Source: Pseudomonas fluorescens (GTDB taxonomy: Bacteria; Pseudomonadota; Gammaproteobacteria; Pseudomonadales; Pseudomonadaceae). From it: a DNA stretch of 64,000 nucleotides. Below the pieces are notes generated by a model that saw only the letters and a program-made list of their open reading frames with translations, was not told where the DNA came from and ran no database searches. Both the position numbers and the translations under genes were made by a program. Of the stretch, positions 46,188 through 56,020 are shown piece after piece (position 1 is the first letter of the stretch; every line of letters begins with the position of its first letter). The stretch covers positions 88,528 through 152,527 of the forward strand of contig NZ_CABVHJ010000004.1 in the NCBI RefSeq assembly GCF_902497745.1, in the 5' to 3' direction.

Positions 46188-47429
46188 TCAGATCCAGGAA
46201 TGACGAGCCGGTAAAGTGCCATTGAGGCGATAGGCGCCGACTGCGTGATATTTCCAGCGCACCGGGTCGTGCAACGTATGCACGCGGGCATTACGCCAAT
46301 GGCGGTCGAGATTGAATTCGGCGAGGGTCGCGCGGCTGCCGGCCAGTTCGAACAGCTTTTCGCTGGCGAGCAGTGAAATTTCGGTGGTCAACACTTTCGC
46401 TTCGGCCACAGCAATCGAGGCGCGGGCGGCAGAGTCGGCAGTGAGCGGCGCGGCGTGCACTTGATCCAGGACTTTGCCAGCCTTGCGCAACAGCGCTTCG
46501 GCGGCGTGCAGTTCGATTTTCAATTTGCCAATGTCGGCGATCACGTAAAGGTCATCGCTGGCGCGCTCAACCTTGGCGTCGATCCACGGCCGTGCGCGGG
46601 TTTTGACAAACTCAATGGCGTCGTCGATGGCGCCACGGGCGATGCCGGCGTCGATCGCGGCTTGAATCAGCTGCGACACCGCGCCTTGGGTATTCGGGAC
46701 TTCGTTGATCTTCCAGTTGTCGACCACCAGGTTCGACTCGACACGCACGTTGTTCAGCAGAATCGTGCCGCTGGCGGTGGTGCGCTGACCGAAGCCCGAC
46801 CAGTCATCGACGATGCGCAAACCCGGTGTGCCACGACGGACGAAAGCCAATACTTGCTTGCCGTCATCGTTGAGCGCTTTCACCGCAACCCAATGCGCAA
46901 ACAGCGCGCCAGTGGAGTAGAACTTCTGGCCGTTGATCACGTAATCATCGCCATCGGCGGTGATTCGCGCTTTCAGTTCCAGGGTGTTTTTGGTGCCGCG
47001 TTCCGGGCCGGCATTGCCGATGCGCCAGCCTTCCAGAACACTCTGGAACAACTGCTTTTTCTGCGCTTCGGTGGCGCTGCCAAGCACCAGATTGATGATG
47101 CCGAACTGGTTCTGCGGAATTTGTCCCAGTGCCGGATCGGCTGCAGAAACAATCGCAAAAACCTCGGCCAGTGTGACGAACGAAACTTGTGGCCCACCGT
47201 ATTCGCGCGGGATGGCGATACTGCCTAATCCGCTGCGGGTGAACTGTTCGATTTCCGACCATGGCAACTTGCGCTGGCGGTCGCGTTTGGCGGCCTGCAC
47301 GCGGGCGACTTGCGCCAGCTCATGGGCGGCCTTGATGGCTTGGGCGTCGTTGCGCAAGACCTGCGCGGGCAACAACAACGGGGCGATGTCCAGATCCGAC
47401 TGGACGTTTGCGTCTGCCAGACTGGACAT
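46188..47429 (-). CDS. SfnB-family oxidoreductase (acyl-CoA dehydrogenase fold), copy 2
   Basis: A 413-residue paralogue of the downstream gene, with QFTRSGLGSIAIPREYGG, DWSGFGQRTTASGTILLNNV and the identical tail DRHWRNARVHTLHDPVRWKY. It is the first gene of the minus-strand series SfnB-like 2, SfnB-like 1, monooxygenase, metQ, metN, metI. Tandem SfnB-like enzymes suggest a two-step or two-substrate oxidation. The promoter region (47430-47640) is AT-rich and carries the GGAATATGCA word. Confidence 0.85.
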   Translation of the reverse strand: MSSLADANVQSDLDIAPLLLPAQVLRNDAQAIKAAHELAQVARVQAAKRDRQRKLPWSEIEQFTRSGLGSIAIPREYGGPQVSFVTLAEVFAIVSAADPALGQIPQNQFGIINLVLGSATEAQKKQLFQSVLEGWRIGNAGPERGTKNTLELKARITADGDDYVINGQKFYSTGALFAHWVAVKALNDDGKQVLAFVRRGTPGLRIVDDWSGFGQRTTASGTILLNNVRVESNLVVDNWKINEVPNTQGAVSQLIQAAIDAGIARGAIDDAIEFVKTRARPWIDAKVERASDDLYVIADIGKLKIELHAAEALLRKAGKVLDQVHAAPLTADSAARASIAVAEAKVLTTEISLLASEKLFELAGSRATLAEFNLDRHWRNARVHTLHDPVRWKYHAVGAYRLNGTLPARHSWI

Positions 47430-47697
47430 CAGTGCCGCTCCTTGGCTGCACGCAATGCCCTGGCGATCTGCACTGGGGTGATTGTGTTCCGGACCATACT
47501 GCCTACCTCACATCTCATGAAAAACGTCGCAAAAGTGCGGCGAACGAATGAATGTCCGGTGGTCCGGTTCATATACCCTAAGCGTGTATAAATATTAAAT
47601 AAACTAACTTTTAGGAATATGCATAGAAGGGGTGATGGTCGGGTTGATCAAGAGTTTTCAGGTGAGGGGGCTGAACCCCCTCCACCGGCAAAGCACA
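47430..47697 (-). promoter_or_regulatory. Promoter region of the SfnB operon with GGAATATGCA
   Basis: GGAATATGCA at 47614-47623 lies within AAATAAACTAACTTTTAGGA (from 47597), nearly the same as the element before sftP. It is 168-194 bases upstream of the first SfnB-like start. The left part of the gap is unremarkable. Confidence 0.5.
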
Positions 47698-48462
47698 TCA
47701 GTCCTTGCGCGATTCGGCTGCCTTGAGTTCCTGTCTCAAAGGGACTGTCAGATAAGGATTTACGCAGCCGATCTTCAAGGTGCGTGGCGGCGCCCAGCGT
47801 GAGTTGTTGCCGACCCGATCGAGAATGCAATACGTCACGTCCAGGCGCAGATCCTCGCCGGCTTCGACAATCACCGACGGCGGTACCCAGACCTGAATCG
47901 GCAACCCGACATCCGCTGCGGTGATCGGCGCCAGATCCATGCGTACATCGCCCCAGCGCAAGGTGATGGCGTCGTCCTCGGCCATGTTCAGATATGGCTC
48001 GATGGTCAGCGGCACGCCGCGTTTGATCTGATTCGGGTTCACGCCCTGGCGGCGAATCGCGTCGGGGATTGTTACGGGAGCCAGTTGCTGGTTTTCATCC
48101 GCGCTCAGCGCTGAAGGCTGCCCACCGGGGCAGTCCAGTTTGACTTGCACTCGCGTCGCCGCCGAAAACGCCGGACCCTGACCGACCTGCATCACCCGGT
48201 AGTGAATGCGCGCGGTGCCGTTGACGATGAAACTCTCCGGAACCCGCAGGCTGATTGCCGTGCCGACGTCGTCGGCCGTCAGCACTCGGGAAGCGACATA
48301 GCATTTATTCCAGAACAGCTCGATGAGGTCTCCGCTATCCATTTCGGGATAGGGCGACACCTCGATCTGCAGATGGGCGGCGGCGGCCAGATTGATGCCG
48401 GTTTTTTGCGCTGGCGCGAGAATCGGCGCTGCCAGCTCGGGGGTGTGCGAAGTACGGGTCAT
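47698..48462 (-). CDS. Hypothetical protein with two Ig-like repeats
   Basis: 254 residues, no signal peptide. The sequence contains two copies of an immunoglobulin-like module: one around 33-112 (EVSPYPEMDSGDLIELFWN...RVPESFIVNG...IHYRVMQVG) and one around 151-235 (TIEPYLNMAEDDAITLRWGD...WVPPSVIVEAG...VTYCILDRVG). Similar proteins occur in pseudomonads, but I know no function. It is flanked by long AT-rich gaps and has no obvious partner. Confidence 0.65.
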   Translation of the reverse strand: MTRTSHTPELAAPILAPAQKTGINLAAAAHLQIEVSPYPEMDSGDLIELFWNKCYVASRVLTADDVGTAISLRVPESFIVNGTARIHYRVMQVGQGPAFSAATRVQVKLDCPGGQPSALSADENQQLAPVTIPDAIRRQGVNPNQIKRGVPLTIEPYLNMAEDDAITLRWGDVRMDLAPITAADVGLPIQVWVPPSVIVEAGEDLRLDVTYCILDRVGNNSRWAPPRTLKIGCVNPYLTVPLRQELKAAESRKD

Positions 48463-48875
48463 CGATTTCTCTCCTTGAAGCCTTGCAGCGAAGTCCGTTT
48501 CTGAAAGAACAAAAGGCGTGAATAAACTGGCAATAAAACTTTAACTTTTATTCAAGTTGAATACGGGGTTGTTGAACTAAGTGGTGCCGGTCGTCGACTA
48601 GATAAGAGTGTGTTGGAGGGGGTGTCAATAGACGATATTAGTTAATCGTTGAATTACGAATTAATCAGAAGTTTCCTACGCCGCTGTGGCTGTATGCCTA
48701 GGCGCTAACGCGAAATAGACCACGGAACTTGCGACTTTTTGGGGGATTTTGCGCTGATTTATTCGAATGCTGTCATGCCGGGTGATGCGGGGTTCAGGCA
48801 GGTATTATCTGTTGCAGAACATATAGATGTAACGCATGGAGTAAGTTTTTCTGGAGGGGCAGGTGTGGAAGAGTT
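48463..48875. other. AT-rich intergenic region, no gene seen
   Basis: About 410 bases of reduced GC (for example TAACTTTTATTCAAGTTGAA near 48541). I found no convincing frame, repeat or RNA. It probably holds the promoter of the minus-strand hypothetical gene at its left end. Confidence 0.5.
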
Positions 48876-48909
48876 TTATAAAAGGTGACTTCCATCCTTG
48901 GAAGTTACC
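48876..48909 (-). terminator. Terminator after tcyN (minus strand)
   Basis: Read on the minus strand, GGTAACTTCC and GGAAGTCACC pair over 10 positions (one wobble), and TTTTATAAAA follows. The stem is 48884-48909. Confidence 0.85.
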
Positions 48910-48927
48910 CATAACGCAATAAAGTTC

Positions 48928-49677
48928 TCAGGCGTGATTGAGGAACTTGCTGAGAAACTGTTGAGTGCGTTCTTCTTTCGGGTTGGCAAACAACGCTTTG
49001 GCTTCGCCTTGCTCGACGATCACGCCTTTGTCGAAAAACACCACACGGTTGGCCACGTCGCGAGCAAAGCCCATTTCGTGAGTAACGATGACCATGGTGC
49101 GTTTTTCTTCGGCGAGACCGCGAATGGTCGCCAGCACTTCGCCGACCAGTTCCGGGTCGAGGGCCGAAGTCGGCTCGTCGAACAGAATCACTTCCGGCTC
49201 CATCGCCAGCGCCCGGGCAATCGCCACGCGCTGTTGCTGACCACCAGAGAGACGACGCGGATAAGCGTCTTCCTTACCGGCGAGTCCGACCTTGGCCATC
49301 AGCTTTTTGCCCAACGCAATTGCCTCGTCGCGCGGCATCTTCTTGACCACGATCGGGCCTTCGATGACGTTCTCCAAAGCGGTGCGATGCGGGAACAGGT
49401 TGAAATTCTGGAACACGAAGCCGACGTGCTGGCGCAAATTGCGCACCAGCGCTTGCTGCTGGTTCAACGGGCGACTGGTATCGATTTCGATATCGCCGAC
49501 CTTGATCCGGCCGCTGGTGGGTTGTTCAAGGAAATTCAGGCAGCGCAGGAACGTCGTTTTCCCCGAACCGCTGGGGCCGATGATCGCGACGACTTCGCCT
49601 TCCTTGACCTCGAGGTCGATGCCGTCAAGCACGACCTGACCCTTGAATTGCTTGGTCAGTTTTTCCACGACAATCAT
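48928..49677 (-). CDS. tcyN: Cystine ABC transporter ATP-binding protein TcyN (YecC)
   Basis: A 249-residue ATPase of the YecC type. Walker A is GPSGSGKTT (34-42), the Q-loop lies in [12 protein letters not shown], the signature is LSGGQQQR, Walker B is [14 protein letters not shown] and the H-loop is in VTHEMGFA. It is last of tcyJ-tcyL-tcyN and serves import of cystine and related compounds (possibly including D-cysteine and djenkolate). The start is 2 bases after the permease stop. A strong terminator follows. Confidence 0.93.
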   Translation of the reverse strand: MIVVEKLTKQFKGQVVLDGIDLEVKEGEVVAIIGPSGSGKTTFLRCLNFLEQPTSGRIKVGDIEIDTSRPLNQQQALVRNLRQHVGFVFQNFNLFPHRTALENVIEGPIVVKKMPRDEAIALGKKLMAKVGLAGKEDAYPRRLSGGQQQRVAIARALAMEPEVILFDEPTSALDPELVGEVLATIRGLAEEKRTMVIVTHEMGFARDVANRVVFFDKGVIVEQGEAKALFANPKEERTQQFLSKFLNHA

Positions 49678-49679
49678 CG

Positions 49680-50402
49680 TCAGGACTCCTGGTCGTGCCG
49701 ATTGACCCGCTCTTCCAGCTTGTTCTGGAAGTGCGAAAGCACCGTGGCCAGAATCCAGTAGATCAGCGCGGCGGCAAGATACATGGTGAAGACTTCAAAA
49801 GTCCGGGCGGTAATCAACTGTGCTTGACGGAACAGCTCCGGCACTTGAATGGTGGCGGCCAGCGCCGTGTCCTTTACCAGTGAAATGAAGCTGTTGCCCA
49901 GCGGCGGCAACGCTGTGCGCATCGCTTGCGGCAGGATGGCCCGGCGCAGGGTTTGCGCACGGGTCATGCCAATGCTCGCAGCTGCTTCCCACTGACCACG
50001 TTCGATCGAACCGATCGCGGCGCGGAGGATTTCACAGGCGTAGGCGGCCATGTTCAGCGAGAAGCCAATCAGCGCCGCTGGCAGCGGATCCAGTTCGATT
50101 CCCAGTTGCGGGAAGCCGTAATAGATCACGAACAGCTGCACCAGTAACGGCGTACCGCGAAAGAACGACACGTAGACGCGCGCCAGCCAGCTGACTGATT
50201 TGAAGCGCGACAGGCGCATCAACGCCAGGCCAAAGCCCAGCAGCAGGCCGAAGAACATCCCGCCGAGGCTGAGGACTACCGTGTAGTACGCGCCCTTGAG
50301 CAGAAAGGGCGCGGAGTTCACTAACAGCTCTGTGGTTTCGGCGATTTGCTGGCTCAACTGCGGGAAGTCCAGTCCGAAGCCGAATTGAAATCCAGCCTCC
50401 AT
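49680..50402 (-). CDS. tcyL: Cystine ABC transporter permease TcyL (YecS)
   Basis: A 240-residue permease. [20 protein letters not shown] (about 34-53), [20 protein letters not shown] (about 84-103) and the EAA loop [20 protein letters not shown] (about 151-170) are typical of the YecS class. Its ATG shares one base with the tcyJ stop codon (TAATG), which implies coupling. Confidence 0.92.
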   Translation of the reverse strand: MEAGFQFGFGLDFPQLSQQIAETTELLVNSAPFLLKGAYYTVVLSLGGMFFGLLLGFGLALMRLSRFKSVSWLARVYVSFFRGTPLLVQLFVIYYGFPQLGIELDPLPAALIGFSLNMAAYACEILRAAIGSIERGQWEAAASIGMTRAQTLRRAILPQAMRTALPPLGNSFISLVKDTALAATIQVPELFRQAQLITARTFEVFTMYLAAALIYWILATVLSHFQNKLEERVNRHDQES

Positions 50403-51202
50403 TATTTAGTGACGTCAGCGTTGAAGTACTTCGTGGACAGCTTCGCAAGGGTGCCGTCGGCACGCAGTTCGTCGAGGGCTTTGTTCAGCGCGGCCAGCAG
50501 TTCAGGCTCGCCTTTGCGCAGGGCAATACCGGCTTCCTGACGCGAGAAAGCTTCGCCGGCGGCGACAGTTTTCGGGGCTTTCTTGGCGTATTCCAGTGCA
50601 GCCAGACGGTCGATCAGGATGGCGTCAGTACGGCCGTTGTTCAGGTCCGCGAACTTGGTCGGATCATCGTCATACGTACGTACGTCGGCACCCGGCACGT
50701 TGGCGCGGACCCATTGCTCGTAGTTGGTGCCCAGGCCGACACCGACCTTCTTGCCGGACAGGTCATTGGCGGTTTTGATGTTCAGCGCCGCTTCTTTGCT
50801 CTTCAGCACCAGCGCTTGAATGCCGGAAACAGTGTACGGTTCGGAGAAGTCATACTTCTTCTTGCGCTCTTCGGAGATGGTCACCTGGTTGACCACGACG
50901 TCCAGACGCTTGGATTCCAGCGCGGCGAGGATGCCATCCCACTTGGTTGGCTGAATCTTGGCTTTGACGCCAAGTTTTTGCGCCAGCGCTTCGGAGAGCT
51001 CGACTTCGAAACCCGACAGCTTGCCGTCGGCATCGACGAAGCTGAACGGTGGATAAGTGCCTTCCAGGCCGACGTTGATGACGCCTTTGTCCTTGATCTG
51101 TTGCAGCTGCTCACCGGCCACTGCCTGGCCGATCAGACCGGCGCTCAGCGCCAGGCCCAGCGAACCCACCAGCAGATTGCGACGTAGTGCGGAAAAATTC
51201 AT
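50402..51202 (-). CDS. tcyJ: Cystine-binding protein TcyJ (FliY)
   Basis: A 266-residue family 3 binding protein. The signal peptide is cut after GQAVA (near residue 29). The mature start EQLQQIKDKGVINVGLEGTY, then PFSFVDADGKLSGFEVELSE and KLGVKAKIQPTKWDGILAAL, agree with cystine-binding FliY/TcyJ. It begins a tcyJ-tcyL-tcyN operon that adjoins D-cysteine desulfhydrase and serine acetyltransferase genes, a common Pseudomonas grouping. Confidence 0.92.
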   Translation of the reverse strand: MNFSALRRNLLVGSLGLALSAGLIGQAVAGEQLQQIKDKGVINVGLEGTYPPFSFVDADGKLSGFEVELSEALAQKLGVKAKIQPTKWDGILAALESKRLDVVVNQVTISEERKKKYDFSEPYTVSGIQALVLKSKEAALNIKTANDLSGKKVGVGLGTNYEQWVRANVPGADVRTYDDDPTKFADLNNGRTDAILIDRLAALEYAKKAPKTVAAGEAFSRQEAGIALRKGEPELLAALNKALDELRADGTLAKLSTKYFNADVTK

Positions 51203-51400
51203 GACGAGCCCCTGTGTTTTCTTATGGAAGACGCTTAAGGAAAGTTGGCGAATTTATGATTTCGACGACAGCGCTATCCTGCCTTAAACCAGCTTATGCG
51301 TCTCTCGCGAAATTCGCCTGCGGCGAGACTATAAGATGTCTTCGTTAGACTTGAAAATACTTAATAATTGAAATGTTATTCTTAATTGGAATATGAGGTT
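51203..51400 (-). promoter_or_regulatory. Promoter region of tcyJLN
   Basis: AT-rich stretch with TGGAATATGAGG at 51387-51398 next to GTTATTCTTAAT. The complement fits the recurrent TATTCC word. It lies about 190 bases upstream of tcyJ. Confidence 0.5.
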
Positions 51401-51506
51401 CGTTCCCATGCTCTGCGTGGGAACGCCTCTAGGGACGCTCCGCGTTCCAGCTCTCGAAGGGACGCAGAGCGTCCCGGGCTGCATTCCCACGCAGAGCGTG
51501 GGAACG
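51401..51506. repeat. Compound palindromic repeat (GTTCCCACGC type)
   Basis: Outer arms CGTTCCCATGCTCTGCGTGG and its complement at 51481-51506 surround a second inverted pair (GGGACGCTCCGCG / GGGACGCAGAGCGTCCC). It is distinct from the other two repeat families here and lies between tcyJ and dcyD. Confidence 0.85.
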
Positions 51507-51511
51507 ATCAG

Positions 51512-52516
51512 TCAGAGGAAATCCTTGTAGGCAAATAGCGCCGGCGCGCCACCGGTGTGCAGGAAAATAATCGGGCCTTCGTTGAAGCGCTGACGGCCAA
51601 TGCCGTCGAGCAAGCCCGCCATTGCCTTGCCGGTGTATACCGGATCGAGCAACACCGCTTCCTGACTCGCCAGCAATTTCATCGCCGCCAACGTCCCGGC
51701 ATTCGGCTCGCCATAACGCGGGCCAAAGTATTCGTCCCACAACTCGACCTTGAAACTGGCCGGCAGTTCGACGCCAAGCAGATCTGCCGTGCGTTCCGCC
51801 AGGCCCTGTACCTTCGGCCGCTGATCTTCTTCACTGCGCGAAACCGTCACGCCAATCACCGGCAATTGCGGCAGCACTTCAGCCAGGGCCAAGGCCAGAC
51901 CACTGTGAGTTCCGGCGCTGCCGGAGGCTAGAACCACAGCGGCGAAATCCAGACCGGTGTCCTTGATCTGCTCAGCCAGTTCCAGACCGGCGCGCACGTA
52001 GCCCAACGCACCGAGCGCATTCGAACCACCGATCGGCACCAGATACGGCTTCTTGCCGTTGCTGCGCAAACGGACGGCGAGGGCGCCCAGTTGTTCGTCG
52101 GCGTTGTCGAGGTTGTCGACCAATTCGACCTTGGTGTCGAACAGATCCAACAGCAAGCGATTGCCGTTGCCGGTGTAGTTGCTGTCGTCGGTCCCCAGCG
52201 GATTTTCCAGCAACGCCACACAACCGAGACCGAGCTTGGCGGCCAGTGCGGCGGTCTGACGAACGTGGTTCGATTGCAACGCACCGGCGGTGATCAGCGT
52301 GTCGGCGCCTTGCGCCAAGGCATCGGCAGCGAGGTATTCGAGCTTGCGCAGCTTGTTGCCGCCCATGGCCAGCGGCGTCAGGTCATCGCGCTTGATGTAC
52401 ACCTCGCGGCCGAGCCATGCGGAAAGGCGTTCGAGTTTTTCCAGTGGCGTCGGGTGGCCGAGCAGGTCGAGACGGTTAAAGCGTTCCAGCTGTTGTTTGA
52501 TCGGTTGTTTAAACAT
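51512..52516 (-). CDS. dcyD: D-cysteine desulfhydrase (DcyD)
   Basis: A 334-residue fold-type II PLP enzyme that splits D-cysteine to pyruvate, ammonia and sulfide. The PLP lysine is in [12 protein letters not shown] (about 51-62); [18 protein letters not shown] and [13 protein letters not shown] are the phosphate and substrate site blocks. The same family includes ACC deaminase, which differs in active-site details I cannot resolve with certainty; the cystine transporter next door favours DcyD. I chose MFKQPIKQQ (52516); the longer frame runs into the epsC 5' region. Confidence 0.88.
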   Translation of the reverse strand: MFKQPIKQQLERFNRLDLLGHPTPLEKLERLSAWLGREVYIKRDDLTPLAMGGNKLRKLEYLAADALAQGADTLITAGALQSNHVRQTAALAAKLGLGCVALLENPLGTDDSNYTGNGNRLLLDLFDTKVELVDNLDNADEQLGALAVRLRSNGKKPYLVPIGGSNALGALGYVRAGLELAEQIKDTGLDFAAVVLASGSAGTHSGLALALAEVLPQLPVIGVTVSRSEEDQRPKVQGLAERTADLLGVELPASFKVELWDEYFGPRYGEPNAGTLAAMKLLASQEAVLLDPVYTGKAMAGLLDGIGRQRFNEGPIIFLHTGGAPALFAYKDFL

Positions 52517-52706
52517 GGGTCCGTACTGGCGGAGAAAGATGAAAGGACTATAGGCACGCCCTTTTGCAGGGGCAACCGCCAATCGCTTATAGCCAAATCG
52601 ACTGAGCCCAGCACTATCGGTTCTTAATTCGCCCTCGCAGCCTTGCCGTAAAGTAGTCGCCGTTGACGCGGCCAGACAGTCCGGCCGCCCCTGAGGAGTC
52701 TTTACC

Positions 52707-53633
52707 GTGAGCGAGCGTTCCAGCCATTGGCAATTGCAGACCATCGTCAGTCAACTGCGCAGCGCGCGGGATCAGTGGCGGGCACAGAACGGCCGGGCAT
52801 CCGGCGAGCAGGGTGGTCGCGAGTTGCCGTCGCGGGCGGCGATGGCGGAGATTCTTGAAGCGTTGTGTGGCGCGCTGTTCCCGATGCGTCTGGGACCGGT
52901 GGATTTGCGTGAAGAGAGTGAAGATTTTTACGTCGGCCACACTCTTGATGTGGCGCTGAATGCGTTGTTGGCGCAGACCCGACTGGAACTGCGTTACGTC
53001 GCCCGCCATAGCGCGCAGGCCGACACCGAAGTCGAAGCCCGGGCGATTCAGATCGTGCAGGATTTCGCCCTCGCATTGCCGGGCTTGCGCACGCTGCTCG
53101 ACACCGATGTACTGGCGGCCTATCACGGTGACCCGGCGGCGCGCAGTGTCGATGAAGTGCTGCTGTGCTATCCGGGGATTCTCGCGGTGATTCACCACCG
53201 TCTGGCGCATCATTTGTATCGCGCGGGCTTGCCGTTGCTGGCGCGGATCAGCGCGGAAATTGCCCATTCGGCGACCGGGATTGATATCCACCCGGGGGCG
53301 CAGATCGGCCGCAGTTTCTTCATCGATCACGGCACGGGTGTGGTGATCGGTGAGACGGCGATCATTGGTGAGCGCGTGCGGATTTATCAGGCGGTGACCT
53401 TGGGCGCCAAGCGTTTCCCGGCAGATGAAGACGGCCAGTTGCAGAAGGGCCATCCGCGTCATCCGATCGTTGAGGACGATGTGGTGATTTATGCCGGGGC
53501 GACGATTCTCGGGCGGATCACCATTGGCAAGGGTTCGACCATTGGCGGCAATGTGTGGCTGACGCGCAGTGTGCCGGCGGGGTGCAATTTGACTCAGGCG
53601 AATTTGCAGCATGATGACGGGACGCAGAAGTAG
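52707..53633 (+). CDS. epsC: Serine O-acetyltransferase, EpsC type
   Basis: A 308-residue enzyme that makes O-acetylserine, the acceptor of sulfide in cysteine synthesis. An N-terminal helical domain (about 1-165) precedes the left-handed beta-helix of hexapeptide repeats (about 190-290; [40 protein letters not shown]) ending in [10 protein letters not shown]. The EpsC class differs from CysE by its longer N-terminal part. It is divergent from dcyD. It would couple thiol import and D-cysteine breakdown to sulfide reassimilation. Confidence 0.9.
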   Translation: MSERSSHWQLQTIVSQLRSARDQWRAQNGRASGEQGGRELPSRAAMAEILEALCGALFPMRLGPVDLREESEDFYVGHTLDVALNALLAQTRLELRYVARHSAQADTEVEARAIQIVQDFALALPGLRTLLDTDVLAAYHGDPAARSVDEVLLCYPGILAVIHHRLAHHLYRAGLPLLARISAEIAHSATGIDIHPGAQIGRSFFIDHGTGVVIGETAIIGERVRIYQAVTLGAKRFPADEDGQLQKGHPRHPIVEDDVVIYAGATILGRITIGKGSTIGGNVWLTRSVPAGCNLTQANLQHDDGTQK

Positions 53634-53665
53634 GCCTCTGAATTTGCTTCGCGGCTGCTGACCTC

Positions 53666-53730
53666 TTCGCGAGCAAGCTCGCTCCCACAATGGAATGCAT
53701 TTCAAATGTGGGAGCGAGCTTGCTCGCGAA
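53666..53730. repeat. Inverted REP pair
   Basis: GCGAGCAAGCTCGCTCCCAC and complement lie directly downstream of epsC. Confidence 0.92.
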
Positions 53731-53994
53731 TGGTTTTCAGGCAAATCGAGATAATGGCCTTCAGCCAATTCTCCAGTGAACGAATACCCTCAAACCCGCG
53801 TCATACCCCTCCTTGAGCTAGCGTAGGAAAACTACCGCCTGGCCGTACGATTAGTCCTTGCGACCCCATCCATGTTTAACTTGAACGTTCATTCAAGTTA
53901 AACCGGTGGTTCGCTGCCCGCTCACAACAGGAGGCTTGCCTTTGCTGAGTCCGATCATTTCAGCCACGTTTCAACCCCTCGAGGTGCACGTTTC
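53731..53994 (+). promoter_or_regulatory. betT control region with BetI-like operator
   Basis: Contains a perfect inverted repeat, GTTTAACTTGAA (53874-53885) and TTCAAGTTAAAC (53892-53903), around CGTTCA. The core TTGAACGTTCATTCAA matches the known BetI (TetR-type) operator style of betaine genes. It is 92 bases upstream of the betT start. The remainder holds no gene. Confidence 0.72.
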
Positions 53995-55995
53995 ATGAGT
54001 GCATCGTCAACTCCCGCCAGCGGTCTGGTACGCATGAATCCGCCGGTGTTCTACTTCGCCGCGACGGTCATTCTGCTGTTTGGTCTCGTTGTTATCGCCA
54101 TGCCTGAGCAGGCCGGCGCCTGGCTGCTGGAAGCGCAAAACTGGGCGGCCAATACGGTCGGCTGGTATTACATGCTCGCGATGACCCTGTATCTGGTCTT
54201 CGTGGTGGTCACCGCCTTATCCGGCTACGGCAAGATAAAACTCGGTGCCGACCACGACGAGCCCGAATTCAGTTACCTGTCTTGGGCCGGCATGCTGTTC
54301 GCCGCCGGGATCAGCATCACGCTGTTCTTCTTCTGTGTGTCCGAACCGCTGACCCACATGCTGCAGCCACCGCAAGGCGAGGCGGGTACGGCGGATGCGG
54401 CGCGTCAGGCCATGCAGATTCTGTTTCTGCACTGGGGCCTGCATGGCTGGGGCGTATTTGCCTTCGTCGGCATGGCGCTGGCCTATTTCGCTTACCGCCA
54501 CAACCTGCCACTGGCCCTGCGCTCGGCGCTGTACCCGCTGATCGGCAAGCGCATCAACGGCCCGATCGGTTACGCGGTGGATGGCTTCGGCATCATCGCC
54601 ACGGTGTTCGGTCTCGGTGCCGATATGGGCTTCGGGGTGCTGCACCTCAACTCCGGTCTCGACTACCTGTTCGGCATCGCGCACACCCAGTGGATTCAGG
54701 TCGGCCTGATCACGCTGATGATGGGCGCGGCGATCATCGTGGCCGTCTCCGGCGTCGATAAAGGCGTGCGGGTGATGTCCGACATCAACATGCTGCTGGC
54801 CTGTGCGCTGCTGCTGTTTGTGTTGTTCGCCGGGCCAACCCAGCACCTGCTCAACACCTTGATCCAGAACCTTGGCGACTATCTCGGCGCCCTGCCGATG
54901 AAGAGTTTTGACCTCTACGCCTACGACAAACCGAGCGACTGGCTTGGTGGCTGGACAGTGTTCTACTGGGCCTGGTGGATTGCATGGTCGCCGTTCGTGG
55001 GCCTGTTCATCGCACGGATTTCCCGTGGCCGCACCATCCGTGAATTCGTCTTCGGCGTGCTGTTGATTCCGCTCGGCTTCACCCTCGCGTGGATGTCGAT
55101 CTTCGGCAACAGTGCCATCGATCAGGTCCTCAACCACGGCATGAGTGCGCTGGGCATGTCGGCCCTCGACAACCCGTCGATGAGCATTTATCTGCTGCTG
55201 GAAACTTATCCGTGGAGCAAAACCGTCATCGCCGTGACGGTGTTTATCAGCTTCGTGTTCTTCGTCACCTCTGCCGACTCGGGCACCGTGGTGCTCTCGA
55301 CGCTGTCGGCCAAGGGCGGCACCCCGGACGAAGACGGGCCGAAATGGCTACGGGTGTTTTGGGGCGCGATGACGGCGCTGATCACCAGTGCGTTGCTGTT
55401 CTCCGGCAGCATCGATGCATTGAAGTCAGCGGTAGTGCTGACCTCGTTGCCGTTCTCATTGATTTTGCTGCTGATGATGTGGGGCCTGCACAAGGCATTC
55501 TATCTGGAGTCGCAGAAGCAGATCGCGCAATTGCATTCGCTGGCACCGGTCTCCGGTTCACGGCGCGGTACGGGCGGCTGGCGACAGCGCTTGAGCCAGG
55601 CTGTGCACTTCCCGTCGCGGGACGAGGTGTACCGCTTCATGGACACCACGGTGCGCCCGGCGATTGAAGAAGTGACGGCGGTGTTTGTCGAGAAAGGCCT
55701 GAACGTGGTCACCCAGCCGGATCCGGCGAATGACAGCGTCAGCCTGGAAATCGGCCATGGTGATGCGCATCCGTTCATTTATCAGGTGCAGATGCGCGGC
55801 TACTTCACGCCGTCGTTCGCGCGTGGCGGCATGGGTTCCAAGCAACTCAACAACCGTCGCTACTACCGCGCCGAAGTGCACTTGAGCGAGGGCAGTCAGG
55901 ACTACGATCTGGTCGGCTACACCAAAGAGCAGATCATCAACGACATCCTCGACCAGTACGAACGCCACATGCAGTTCCTGCATCTGGTGCGTTGA
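53995..55995 (+). CDS. betT: High-affinity choline transporter BetT (BCCT family)
   Basis: A 666-residue secondary transporter with 12 membrane segments in about the first 510 residues and a cytoplasmic tail of about 150 residues that BetT proteins use to sense osmolarity. The BCCT signature FYWAWWIAWSPFVGLFIARI and SRGRTIREF is present near residues 322-350. It would import choline (sodium or proton coupled) for glycine betaine synthesis. A BetI-like operator precedes it. Confidence 0.9.
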   Translation: MSASSTPASGLVRMNPPVFYFAATVILLFGLVVIAMPEQAGAWLLEAQNWAANTVGWYYMLAMTLYLVFVVVTALSGYGKIKLGADHDEPEFSYLSWAGMLFAAGISITLFFFCVSEPLTHMLQPPQGEAGTADAARQAMQILFLHWGLHGWGVFAFVGMALAYFAYRHNLPLALRSALYPLIGKRINGPIGYAVDGFGIIATVFGLGADMGFGVLHLNSGLDYLFGIAHTQWIQVGLITLMMGAAIIVAVSGVDKGVRVMSDINMLLACALLLFVLFAGPTQHLLNTLIQNLGDYLGALPMKSFDLYAYDKPSDWLGGWTVFYWAWWIAWSPFVGLFIARISRGRTIREFVFGVLLIPLGFTLAWMSIFGNSAIDQVLNHGMSALGMSALDNPSMSIYLLLETYPWSKTVIAVTVFISFVFFVTSADSGTVVLSTLSAKGGTPDEDGPKWLRVFWGAMTALITSALLFSGSIDALKSAVVLTSLPFSLILLLMMWGLHKAFYLESQKQIAQLHSLAPVSGSRRGTGGWRQRLSQAVHFPSRDEVYRFMDTTVRPAIEEVTAVFVEKGLNVVTQPDPANDSVSLEIGHGDAHPFIYQVQMRGYFTPSFARGGMGSKQLNNRRYYRAEVHLSEGSQDYDLVGYTKEQIINDILDQYERHMQFLHLVR

Positions 55996-56020
55996 TCGGG
56001 AGCTGAGCGTCGGGACGGTT

